Below are positions 1 to 12,010 of a stretch of 64,000 bases of DNA, piece after piece; position 1 is the stretch's first letter, and every line of letters starts with the position of its first letter. Under the pieces are notes generated by a model. That model saw only the letters and a list, made by a program, of their open reading frames with translations, had not been told where the DNA came from and searched no databases. Origin of the DNA: Ophiodon elongatus (lineage: Eukaryota; Chordata; Actinopteri; Perciformes; Hexagrammidae); NCBI GenBank assembly GCA_016806645.1, contig JACSYO010000415.1:3758001-3822000 (forward strand), read 5' to 3'. The position numbers and the translations under genes are program-made.

Positions 1-214
1 CGTCATCGCGGTCAACAAAATCATTGATTACACAATCCTCCTCTATACCGTGTGATTCTCCTCTTCTCCCTTCTTTCCCCCACAGTTGGCCTGCTTCTGC
101 TTCCTCTATTTCCTCAGTTTCACTTCATCTTTCAGTTTTGTTTCGCCTTCCTCTAATTTTAACTCCTCATTCTGTACACTTATTTACTGATCCTAGTCAT
201 GAGATTATTTGTAC

Positions 215-1536
215 CTGTACAAGTGTGTTTGCCCACATCCAGGTGGTAACCAAGGCGACAGGAGCAGTGGTACCCTCCGATGTAGTTGTGACAGAACTGG
301 GTGCATCCGTTGTCAGGGTCGTCCTTACATTCATCAAAGTCTGAGGGAGCAAATTAATTAGAGGTCAGTTTAAAGGAATCTTTGGACATTTGTTATTTAG
401 GTGGTGATGATTCACTTACTACTAAACCCCAGGAATTCGGCATTAAACTACTCTTACAGTAAAGCTCTTTCGGAAACAGAAGATCAACACCACCCTCATG
501 TCTCTACTTTAAAGATGTAGCTGGAGCCACCAGCCGTTTAGCTTAGCTTAGCATAAACTCTGGAAACAGAGAGGAAACCACGAGCCTGGCTCGGTGCAAA
601 GGTGAGGCTGTTGGTCAGGACTTATGTCAGACATCAGCCACAGTCAGCACCTTTGAAATGAAACTGAAAGTCTTAATGCGAAAGATTGTTCAGAAGCATC
701 GGCTTTACTTATTTATTTGAGATTGGAAAATAAATGCAACTCACCTTAGACAAAATAACCCTGGATGCTGATTATTTTTAAAATATTCCCTAATGATATT
801 AAAAACATCTTAAAAAGTAACTGTTTCCAATTCAGCTTTAACAGCTATAAACTGCAACCATTGTGAATTGTTGTCTAACAATAACAATTCCTAACAGTGT
901 GATTACAAAAGTATTCACAATGATGAAATACATGCATGTACAAATTGAACTCTCCTGGGGAACATGGAAAAATAAATGGGCACAGATACAATGGACTTTG
1001 TTGGGACTCTTACAACTCAGTATTTCATTTATTTTCTCCTCTACATCTCACCTTGATCGGTATAAAACCCTCTGAAGCCGGTGTGCCTCTTGGTGTTTGA
1101 GTAGTCGGAGTGGAACATAAGAGAGAGGCAGCCACCCGGAGAGGAGACAAGCGAGGGATTAACAGTGGACTGAAGCTCCTCAAATTCCATTTTGCCACAC
1201 AGAACTGAGATTAGGTTTCCATTTGAAAAGACCTGGAAAATAATGGTGTTGTAGAGGATACAATAACATTACTGGAATCAGTTATTAACCTTGACTTCTT
1301 ACGGGACAACCATTTGAAGTTAATCATGACCCCTGACCTTTATTGCATCATTTTCACACTCTTGGCTGTCCTCCAGGTCCAGGTGGATGAGCTTGATGGA
1401 GATGGTGTGACCCATCTGGGCACACCTGCTCCAGTTTAGACTGGCATGGGGCACATATCCAGCGGGATACCCTGGAGACTCCACCCATCCCAGCAGCATT
1501 GAGGTGGCCGGGCGGGAGAATAGGAGAAGCAGAAGA
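215..1536 (-). CDS. c1s: Complement C1s-like serine protease, 5' part only (signal peptide, CUB1, EGF)
   Basis: Three exons read leftward: 1338-1536, 1052-1232 and 215-340, all with AG acceptors and GT donors and with matching phase. The first encodes a leucine-rich signal peptide end (LLLLLFSRPATS) and the start of a CUB domain (ESPGYPAGY, then HLDLEDSQECENDAIK). The second completes CUB1 (LCGKMEFEE, SDYSNTKRHTGFRGFY). The third is a calcium-binding EGF module (DFDECKDDPDNGC, then CHNYIGGYHCSCRLGY). The CUB1-EGF order and the exon ends match C1r/C1s/MASP proteases; the short EGF loop and SDYSN..TGF stretch fit C1s better than C1r. C1s is the secreted protease of the C1 complex that cleaves C4 and C2. 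The start-codon exon was not identified, and CUB2, CCP and protease exons lie beyond position 1. A MASP-like identity is less likely but not excluded. Confidence 0.8.
510..625. repeat. Teleost interspersed repeat fragment (inside C1s-like intron)
   Basis: The stretch contains 'agccaccagccgtttagc' followed by 'ttagcataaactctggaaac' and 'gaaaccacgagcctggctc'. It resembles a repeat that recurs widely in ray-finned fish. It sits in the intron between the EGF and CUB1 exons. Family assignment is from memory only. Confidence 0.4.
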
Positions 1537-2664
1537 CTGGGGGACGGTATGGAAGGTATGGAAGATACGAAAATTCAAGGGAGGAGGTGATACATTGTAG
1601 AGGAAAGGAGAGGGAAGCGGAGAAAAAGTAAGACTTAATGTGAGAAAGTCCAGTTACATAAAAAAATGACAGAGTCAGAGATGATGATGCATAAATCACA
1701 AAAATACTAATTCACAATGTCATAAACCAAATGTATTAACATCCCCCCATCTTACAAGTACTCTACACATATTCTGCTAATCATTACAGCGTGGTAATCC
1801 GTTTTAATGTACTAAATAGCAAAACTCCAAACCCACCTTAATCTTATCATCGTGATCCGATCAAATCCCTTGACAAATAAACTACATCAACATCTGTCCT
1901 TCCCTTTTTCTCCATAATTTTATTTCCATCTCTCGCCCCTTCCTCTCTCACTCATATTACGCAAACGCAGGCATTTTATAAACAAAATCGTTTTTTTGTA
2001 TGTTTGCAGTAAGGAGGGAGTGACTGCTAGTAAGTGGGATGGCAGGAAGACAGACCGAGCAAAAAACTTTTTAGATCGACTGTTAACTACAAAATCTCTC
2101 TGCAGTTTAAGCTTAGCAACATCCCTGCGCCACTGGGACAAAGGTTCAGTAGAAACAATGGCGATGGACTGAAAGGAAAGGGTGTAGTGGAGAGAGGAAA
2201 TGTCTCATTGTGCTGCTTTGCTATGTGCAGTAAGTGCCAAAATCAGTCTTTGGTCCTGTAGCTACACGGAAACACACACACAGCTTACTTCGCAGTGAGA
2301 GGGCTAGGACAGGAAGGAAATGAGGAGCGACAGACACAGAGAAAGAGACCGAGAGAGACAGACATGGAGGGGAAAACAGCAGATTAGGGTCACTGGGGTT
2401 TTCCACTGTGTAGGATTAGAAAAGACATGAGAAGTAGGTAAGGCAGACTGAGAAGGGGAAACACATCTGTAGTCACAGACAGTTCAGACAGCAGACAGAG
2501 AGTCGAGGTAGTCAGAAAAGGAGAAAGGCGAAAGAGATTGTACCTTGAATGATGCTCCTTGAGCTAAGATAATTAGATAGCTGTCATTTAAAATGTTATG
2601 AGCAGGTTTCGAGGAAGAGTGTAGAGAAAGATTGTATAGTCTTCAACTTAGATAGTTTACACAG
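1537..2664. other. Head-to-head intergenic region between C1s-like and TNF receptor genes
   Basis: About 1.1 kb separates the first recognised exons of the two divergently transcribed genes. Start-codon exons for both should lie here or very close by, since both genes lack theirs. I did not find a convincing signal-peptide exon for the receptor. No repeat or other gene was recognised. Confidence 0.5.
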
Positions 2665-3091
2665 GTGGAGGACTGTAATCGAATGGGAAACAATTGCTAA
2701 TATGAATTGCACAAGTGAGGATAAGTACACCCAAAAGGATGGGATATGCTGTGATCGCTGTGCTGCAGGTCAGTCACCATCTTAAAGCTACAGTTACTAA
2801 TTTATCTTAACCATCTTTTCTCGTTGATGACAAACTTCGTTATAGAACTGTGCAGCACAACACAGTATTTATTCAACGTTTCAGCATTCCTCACACACTG
2901 TATTTGCCTTACAGCCTGACATCAGATTCCTCTGTATATCTCTGTTTTCTCCCTCAGGACAGTACATGCTAGCTGAGTGTGATGACACAAAGAACACCGA
3001 GTGTGCTGAGTGTGGACGTGGTCGGTTCACAGCCACAAAAAATCACTTGAATAAATGTCAAGGCTGCAAGATCTGCAGCTCCAGTAAGTCT

Positions 3092-3168
<77 letters not shown>

Positions 3169-6100
3169 GTACATGCTTGCACAGACATACTTCTTCTGTA
3201 CTGCAAACACAAACACAGTTCCTTCCTCTTCTACCTCTTGCTGTCTTTTTTATAGAGTACATATTGCAATTTTCTCTTTGAGGGAACAGCATCACAAATC
3301 CACTTTTCTAACATCTTCCTCTTTTACATTTGTATCTCATTAAACCTCTTAACTGTGGGGTCAGTAGTTACACAACTTGCTGTGTAGCCAAACTTTTACA
3401 TTTTTCAGATTTTATTTTAAACAGAAGTGGAGAACCCAAAGTTTTGAAAAATACCAGGGGACAAGTCTTTGATTTAAATATTTCACTCAGTGTTAAAATC
3501 ACATAGTTTCAGTGAAGAGCTGAATTCAAGCCTAAAAATTAAAATAAGATCCTGTTAGTGTGGAGTATTTTTTCAACCTTGAAAGTAATAACCCCCATAC
3601 ACTTATAATTTAACCAAGATAATGGGGGGCAGCTTCATGTATTGTCTTCACACTAACTCTGGTACACAGACAGCTGTAAAACCTGTGAGTCAAATGTAAC
3701 TGGAAAGACATATAATTGTGATCTAGAAAAAGTTACTATTGAGAAGAATCTGAAATAATGATTCAAGTTCAGTTCTGTTAACTCACATTTCTCAGGCAGT
3801 GGGAGAGATTACTGATTCAAGTTGAACCAGTTTAAAAAATGTTACAGCGTGGAATGACAAGTCAAGACAAGTCCAGTCAATTTGATATAAGTTGCCTAAA
3901 ACTACAAGTCTGTATCAGAGGGCCATCTTTCTCATGGATGGATAACTGAATGGGCCCCTGGACCAAAGCCTCTGTTTGAAACAACTGTAAAGTGACTGTA
4001 AAGAGATACAAAAAAAAAAAAAATACAGAAACACCAAACAACCACAGAAACAGTTAGAGAGAAGCAAAAAGCTATTTTTTGTCTCATTGTTTTTGAGGTT
4101 GTTTTATCTTTTCTAATGAATGCATGTCTTGCTTCTATGTAGGAGGGTTGGGGGGCCTTTTACGTGTGTGCTGCCAGAGACCTGTTGTCTCATAGTCTGC
4201 CGTACTCTTTCCCAGTGGTGGAAAGTAATTAAGTGCATTTACTCAAGTACTGTACTTTAAGTACAAGTACCTCAAACTTTTACTTATTTGAACATTTCCA
4301 TTTTACGCTTCCTTAAACTTATACTCCACTACAATACTGTATTTATTACTCCACTACATTAATTGGACAACAGTAGTTGCTTTGCAGATTATTAATACAA
4401 AATATAAATAACTAATTAATTATCTTATATTGGTGTGGATTAAGCTACCCCAAAAGAAGTGGAAATTAGCCCCATAGCTTTGGCAGCTGCAACGCTAGTA
4501 ATGCTTACACATAATGCATCCCTAATTATAATCCAGTGATATAATTTTATTCTAAAATGTGCCATTTTGCAGAAATACTACTTGTACTTTTGTTACTTTA
4601 AATATATTTCAATGCTAATACTTTTACTTAAGTAACATTTTGAATGCAGGACTTGTACTTGCAACACAGTATTATTACATTGTGATATTGCTTCTTTTAC
4701 TTCAAGTAAAAGTATGGAGTACTTCTTCTACCACTGCTCTATCCTTAACAGGGACCAAATATTTATACACAAAGAAACTAAATGGAGAGACTGATCCCTC
4801 TTCCAGCACAGACTATATCTCTCTTTGACTCTTTCAGTTAACAATCAGAGGAATGCACAGGAATGTACAGCTCGAGAGGATACGGTGTGTGGGTGTATGA
4901 AGGGTTTCTACTGTAGCAATGATCCCTGTGACCACTGCTGGACAATGACCAAATGCCTTCTGGGTGAAGGGGTCAAGGTTCAAGGTAAGCTTGTACAATG
5001 AAAAGTAGATTACCATCCAGTGCAGCAAGAATTCACACCACACAAAACACTGTACAAAATGGCAACTGAATCTTTTTTTCCCTTTTTGCAGCCACTCGCA
5101 CGAATGACACAATCTGTGCTCCGTGTCAAGCGGGAACCTACAGCAACGTATCTGATCTCCAATCAGCCTGTCAAGCACATACCAGGTCAGACTGCCTCGC
5201 CACTATTATATATATTTAATTTTTTTAAGCTGAAGGATGTCGACGTATGTAATGTGATGGAATATGACGTGCATCATGTATTAGTCATCCATCGAGTCAC
5301 AGCAGAAAAACATTTGTTTGGGTTGACATTATCGGTCTACGAACCCGAAACATCCACATCACATCTTCTTGACTATATTTCCTCCACATTGGAGAAACTG
5401 TTTCTTGAGCTTCTCTGAAGCGTTTACATGTCCCATTCAGTAGGTTGCACAGGGACAAACATAACACATTCCTTGTGACCTCCCCTAAAAAAAAAGCGTC
5501 CATATCCTCTCCATGGACTTCTTCCATGTCAGAATTCTATGTGTGTTTTCCCTCTCAATAAGTTCAGTACTAAAAATGTGTGATTTTCATAATTAAATTT
5601 CAAAAACAATTTGAGTGAATTCCTGAGCGTAACTTCCCTTGGAAATATTTTCTGAAATTTACCAGAAATTTTCCAACCTTTTGTTATACACTATACATTA
5701 TGTGGATACTAATTTGTTTGGGTTTGTATGTTGTTTTCAGATGTGAGGACTTTGGAAGAACGTTGGAAACTCCAGGAACCCAAACAACTGATGCCAGCTG
5801 TGGCAACTTCAAATCTCGTAGGTCTCCATTTTAACATTAAGGCTGTTGTTACAAATGTATAGCATCTCTTTAGATCTTTTAAAGTAAAAAAAAACAACAA
5901 CTTATGCAATGAGCTCTTATCATGCGTAAGTTCCTGTTGACCTTCAGTTCCCATATGTCATATGACCAAATGAGGGGAAGTAGAAGTATCACAGATGCAA
6001 AAATCCTTCCTAAGGAAGAGAGTAATGTCAATGTAATGACTGGCTATAAAGGGTCACCTTGTGAGAATAGACATTAAAATGTATTAAATGATAAATGACA

Positions 6101-9100
6101 ATGTGAAAATGATAAATGACAATGTGAAAGGGGTCTACTGAGCTTCACAGCGACTCGCGAGTGGTAACGCCTTGTTCCCGGTCACAACGTTGGTTCACTC
6201 TCACGACTACGACTCCCGGTTAGCGACTAGCTGGCAGACTTAGTCGAGCATTTAGTAGATATAGAGCCAGGTATTTCCCAAAGGCTTCTCTAGAACAGAG
6301 ACTAAACTAAACAAAAAGCTAAAAAGAGAGTGAATATTGGACCTACATTCATCAAGCGACCAAAAACATGACTGCAAATTAATGATAATGTTGCTCCGTA
6401 ACTAATGTATACTATAAGCACCTGTTTGCTAAAAAGTTTGCAATATCATCATAAAATGTCATATGTCACAACTCATTCTGCTGCCACTAGTGGCCAGAAA
6501 GACATCTGTTGTTGTACGTTTAAGGAAAAGAGTCTGAGGGAATGCTGTGAGTGACAAAACACAAAATATGAAGTGTGTGGGACTTTGCCATGGCCAGACC
6601 TTCACAACCAAAGTACTGGGGTCTTAAATTCACTCAAGCCGCTACGCAGGTAGTCAGAGGACGTAATGTAGGAGTGGAGGGATGTGAGGGGATTAATGGA
6701 GGTTGAAGCCAAAAACAGGATGCAGCGCTCTGAAGAAACCGGTAAAAAGTGGAGTGTTTCAAGATGCCATGTTGCTAGCTCGGCAAAAATGAATGGATGT
6801 TGTGGCCGTGCTATAGGAGTTTACAGAAATAGATCAAAAAGATAGATAACAAATATTGCCATCAGATTTAGTCATTTCTTTAAACATGACAATTTAAAAA
6901 AAATGCATTTAGAAGAACATCCTCTAAATGAATTTTACATTGCAACGTTTTCATACTTGTGTGTCTTTGAACTCTGCACTGAAGTTTCAGTTGTGTGATG
7001 TCAGTGACTGACTGAACAAGTTTACTTAGTTTAATCCAGTGAAATAACAAGTGAAACATACCAAGTAAACATCAAATACCGATCTAATTTCTGCTACTAC
7101 GAGATCTAACAGATGGGAAATTTATCTGTGGCACCTTTTTACCTGGAAACAAGAAGTTTTCATAAGACGAAAGGAAAAGAAACCAGTTTCAACCACAGAT
7201 GCTGAGGAAATAGTAACACTGTTTACATGATTTATAAGTAGTAGGTAAGCATTAATAGTTCATAACACACTAATGTAGTTATAAGCAGAGACAAGCACAC
7301 GTTTAAGTGATTATTAATGTAATTTATTGTATTATAACTATATCACTGGTGTATACAAAATAAATAATAGCATAGTAGTAATAGATGTGTATGATATTCA
7401 CATTCATACAGTTTTAAACACACATGTGAATGACTTGTACAAGTGTATACGTATTTAATGAATGCTTTAGAACATACTGAAAGTATTGGTTCACGTGTGT
7501 AATCATACAGCTATCTTACAGTGTTACAAGCAGGGAAGTTATAATGCTGACAAATACATTAGTAAACACCTAAAAATGTATATAACAAAATAATCTCACC
7601 TTGCAACTACATTATGGAGTATTATAGTGTGTTATAAACCTCTTAAGTGTTTTAATACAGCTTATAATTGTTGATAATAATTAGTAATAAAGGTATGTCT
7701 TAGCATCATTCTTGTGTGATCATAATTTACCAAAACTGGCGTGAAATAGAAACTCAATAGAAATGAAGTTCTTCTTATAGGCACAGTCATTTCATTCGTT
7801 GCCGTACAATATTATTAATTAATGAGGAATCAAGAGGCGTATTCAGTAATCACTCACTCACTCTTTACTTCCCAGAAGATACGTTACGGTGTGCAATCAG
7901 GAGGAAGACATAAATAAAATATATTTAGGTCTCTCTAAAATCTCCTTTCTCGTTTCATCAGATTGTTCCTGGATATTACCCACAGGCCTGTGGTCAGGAC
8001 TCCTGTTGACTGCACTCATCCTGTTTGGTCTCATCTGCTGGAGGAAAAAACGCAAGTCATGCAAAGCAGGTGTGTACAACGTGTAACATGCGTAGGTGTG
8101 TTTCATCTCTGTTGTTCACACACTTTGGTTAAAGTCTCCCCGAAGAGACAACAGAGCGATGTACATACCCACTCATTAGTAGGAACTACGCTCACAACTC
8201 TGAGACACCATTTACTTTGAAGTGTACGTTGAAGGTCATCGCTTATGTCTTTCACAAATACCTCCCCAGTGTTTCCTTTAAAGCCAATCTATCGTTAAAA
8301 TCTGAGTTAGGTCCGATTAAATTTACATACCCGAGTTTTTCATATTATTTGGTGCGGTCTAGAATTAATTCATGCAAAAAGAAGTGCAACAAAAGAAGAA
8401 AATGAATTACTCAGAACGGTTGAATAAGAAGCTGTTTTACGTGACGTTAAACGAGCTCGCTGAGCATGACAAACTGGATGAGAAACCCACATCCTGTACA
8501 TATTCAGTCAGACAACTAGTTGGTATAATGTGACGCACGTTTCACAGGCAACAACTCATACAGAGAAACGGATCCCACGCATACGGTCTCAGGATTATTT
8601 TGACTGACGGTTTGTTGTATGTCATTGACATTTACTGTGTTTCAAGTGAAGCAATGTGCAAATTCTGGAACTTACATACAAAATACAATTGAAATCGAGA
8701 AAAGGTTGGGCTTCACAACTAGTTTAAAACTCCAGTATACATCTTACACAATAGAGGAGTGCAGGGATGACGTATTTTTGAAGGCCAACCTCGAAAGTTA
8801 GCACTGCACTGGTTCCCTTGACAAAAAGCCAATGGGATATTTCAATTTGGATTTTGGATTATTACAGAAAGTAAGAAATTCACACGTTTTGTTCAGCAGG
8901 ATAATCTAGTTTGCGTGATGCCACTTGTTCACAACTAACTTTTTTAAGACACTTAAAAGCTTCAAAATTCAAGAGAGGAGTCAGAATACTGAAGTATTTT
9001 ATATCCGAGAACAAAACGTTAAAATATTTGAAGTCTTGAAAGTCTTAAAACATGCCTGGAGGGGATCTCTAAGTGAGTTGTCACTCACTCTTCTGGTGGC

Positions 9101-10006
9101 TGGGTTAACCCATTAGGGGTCACTAGGGAAAACATTTGCCGTGGGTCCGTCTGTCTGTCGTAATTTGGTTTGACACAAATAAATCTAGCAGCATGCAGCA
9201 TGTACATTTTAAGACCATGCCACTGGACAGGCAATGATGCTGGGCCATTACCACAAACGCACTGACACACCATGATGCTGCATTGACAAGTTGTATATCA
9301 AAGGTTGATCATTTTTTCCATCTTCAAAACGTGATGCCAGTTGTAACTGCTGTGAGTCAAGTCTGACTTTTTTCCACAGAGAAAAATGAAACTAGGACAT
9401 TTTTACAACACCCTTTCAAGTCTACAGGAGGTGAGTGTTTCAGATATATCTGAACAGTATCAATAACATTTTGAGTCACACTGAGTTGTGGTGAATTTAA
9501 ATTTTACATGTGTATTGTGGTATGATTGAAGACATATAAAGAACTTTTCCTAGAAACAAAGTTCCTCAGATACTTACACTAATATGTACTATGCTTCACA
9601 TCTCAATGACTATTGGTGCCGTAGAAATGATTATTAGATTGAGAGAGATTATAGATTATATCAAACCTGTTGTCTTGAATAACCAGAACTAGGTTCCAAA
9701 TTAGATAAACCATAAAACTATCATATTTAAGTCACGATTACAGTAGATATTAATTGCTGCATTAATACTGATTAAGCCCTATATGTGACAGCCGACTCCA
9801 GTGTTGCCGTTTCTCTGGTTGAAATGGACCCAGCAGTGCTGGTCACTCAGCTGGAGACGTCGTTGCTGATCACAGAGCTGAACGGCCACTGCCAAGAGAG
9901 CGGCGCCGTGGAGAGCTGCAAACTACCACTTTTTATCCCAGGTGCTGAATCCTTGAAGACTGCTGCATGCATGCATGCATGCACACACACACACACACAC
10001 ACACAC

Positions 10007-10037
<31 letters not shown>

Positions 10038-12010
10038 CGCACACACACACACACACACACAGACAGACAGACAGACAGACAGACACACACACACACAGAC
10101 AGACAGACAGACAGACACACACACACACACACCAGTGTTACACTATTCAATTAAAGTGTTTATGTGTTTTTTTTATGTCTTTATGAGAGATTTGACATTT
10201 GAGAGATGACAGGAAATGTGAGCGATAGGGTATGACCATAAGGTCGATGCGTCTGACGTGGAACAGAAGTCCCCATTGGACTCAAACCATTGTCGGTGAC
10301 TTTAATGTGACCACCTTAAAACTACTTCAGAGAAAATATATAATCGAAGATACACTCGACGTGTTGCGCAATTTCATATTTCCCCACACAGTTTACCACA
10401 GATGATGTTGTTATGTTATGTTGTTATTCAACTGAGCACATGCCTGTCCTCAACGTGCTGTTTTACTCAGTTTGGGAAGCCATGTTTGTCCAGGTTTACC
10501 ACTCAACTCGGAATAAAACACACACTTCTCGGACAAACTAACGTCAGCCATTTTGTTGCTGCAGAACCGCTCCACTTTAAATAGAATGACTTCGATTGGC
10601 CAATAACAAAGTGTTGTGTAGAACATAATCCACATCTTTCATAGTGACCGCAGTTCTTATCTTCTTAGAAAAGAAAAACATTGCTAACTTCTGTTTACCG
10701 AGCTTCTGTTTACGTTGAGGCACTTCATTGAATATTGAGCGCGAGGCATAGCTGCCTATCATGCCATTCTCATTTAAAACGTACCTTATCCATCGATTAT
10801 CCGAACCGCTTGTCCTGTTTAGGGTCGCGAGGCGCTGGAGCCGATCCCAGCTGACATTGGGCGAAGGCGGGGTTCACCTTGGACAGGTCGCCAGTTCATC
10901 GCAGGGCAGACATAGAGACAGAGAACCATTCAGGCTCACATTCACACCTACGGGGAATTTAGAGTCCAATTAACCTGAGCTGCATGTCTTTGGACTGTGG
11001 GAGGAAGCCAGAGAACCCGGAGGGAACCCACGCTGCCACGGGGAGAACATGCAAACTCCACACAGAAGGACCGCCCAGACCGGGAACCGAACCCAGACCC
11101 CTCTTAGCACTGTCACCTCTTGCTGTGAGGTGACAGTGCTAGCCCAAACTTACCTTATATTTTAGAATAATGATAAATGAAAGCTTATGATTTTTATGTC
11201 ATGCATTAATCCAAACTATGCCAGCTCCTAAGCTACCCAGTTCCACTAGAACCACACTTTTCTTTTCTACTGCCAGCAGTGACCTGTCGCCACTGTACAT
11301 AAGTATATGTAGGCAACAGTATTCAGGAAACACTTCAAAATGTTACATGTTTCTCCTCAAGGTCACTCTTTGCAGTCTTCTGCAGCCGTTGCAGTGTATT
11401 TTTTGATAAGAACTAATTATGAAAATGTACAGCTTGGTGACAAACCTGAACAAAAGTGGAGGAACATAAGGACGCAGAGGCCTCGATGAATATGAAAATG
11501 TGAATCATACACTGTGGTTGTACGGTCACTAAAGCTCAACACCTTTGTAAGGCAGCGCTCTAAGTCATCATCAAAACACCAACTGGGGGAAATCTTTTGG
11601 TAGACTGTTGTTCAACCCACCGGTATCAAAGACACTGAAAGACAATTAGAGTGAAAAAAAAAAATCCCTTTTCCAGTCAAGGTTACGCTGACTTTCCATG
11701 CTCATAAAAGCTTTCAGCCCCGTTAATATGGCCATTCATCTCATAAAGAGCATTGCATGTTTGACGTAACATTACTTTGAAGGATGGTCACTCTGAACAT
11801 TGATTTTATTTTTCATTCTCCTCCTCAGATGATAGCGTGGTCAGTTGCGACACACAAGAGCACTTGGACAGCAGCCATCCTATAACCCCACTGAAGGCTT
11901 CGGTTTCATTTACTGACTCAAACCACATCAATGGGAGTGCCGGATATTGCACTGGAAACTTCTGTAGGACCTACTCAGAGCCACAGGAGGACGAGTGGTG
12001 TGGGACATAA
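2665..12010 (+). CDS. TNF receptor superfamily member, LTBR/CD40-like (signal exon missing)
   Basis: Nine exons: 2665-2768, 2958-3083, 4838-4984, 5092-5185, 5741-5817, 7962-8069, 9380-9430, 9792-9941, 11829-12010. Phases agree throughout and give about 345 residues ending in TAA. Exons 1-5 encode cysteine-rich domains (NCTSEDKYTQKDGICCDRC; CAECGRGRFTATKNHLNKC; DTVCGCMKGFYCSNDPCDHC; DTICAPCQAGTYSNVSD; HTRCEDFGRTLETPGTQ). Exon 6 carries the membrane helix (GLWSGLLLTALILFGLICW) followed by a basic stop-transfer RKKRK. The tail has no death domain and ends YSEPQEDEWCGT. Such receptors bind a TNF-family ligand at the cell surface and recruit TRAF adaptors. CRD3-4 resemble CD40, HTRCE resembles LTBR, and human LTBR shares this neighbourhood, so ltbr is a candidate symbol but not proven. 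The signal-peptide exon lies upstream, unidentified. Confidence 0.85.
3094..3163 (+). repeat. (CA)n microsatellite beside a splice donor
   Basis: About 35 uninterrupted CA units begin roughly ten bases after the GTAAGT donor of the receptor's second recognised exon (exon end 3083). Confidence 0.98.
4213..4736. mobile_element. hAT-type MITE in TNF receptor intron
   Basis: The element starts CAGTGGTGGAAAGTA and ends TACTTCTTCTACCACTG, forming terminal inverted repeats. It is flanked by near-identical 8-bp copies, ctctttcc (4205-4212) and ctctatcc (4737-4744), as expected for hAT target-site duplication. Interior motifs (tactcaagtactgtactt, ccattttacgcttcc) are those of a very abundant non-autonomous teleost repeat. 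It has no coding capacity. Confidence 0.85.
9979..10131 (+). repeat. Compound (CA)n/(CAGA)n microsatellite
   Basis: Alternating blocks of CA and CAGACAGA follow a short (ATGC)n run. The tract starts about 40 bases after the donor of the receptor's eighth recognised exon (exon end 9941). Confidence 0.97.
10785..11110 (-). mobile_element. L2/Maui-like LINE 3' end fragment
   Basis: On the minus strand the sequence has the familiar order 'catgttctccccgtgg', 'cctccgggttctctgg', 'ccacagtccaaagacatg', 'ctggcgacctgtccaagg', then 'tcagctgggatcggctcc'. This is the 3' terminal portion of L2/Maui-type non-LTR elements widespread in fish. It lies in the last intron of the TNF receptor gene. No open reverse-transcriptase frame remains. 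Confidence 0.8.
11981..11998 (+). other. TRAF6-type docking motif in receptor tail
   Basis: The codons read P-Q-E-D-E-W, fitting the published TRAF6 consensus PxExx(aromatic/acidic). Human CD40 carries EPQEINF as its TRAF6 site, and here the residues are SEPQEDEW. The motif is only three residues from the C-terminus. Confidence 0.55.

Noticed and set aside
9847..10150. Cysteine/valine-rich frames on the minus strand
   Set aside because: They are pure translations of the CA/CAGA microsatellite.
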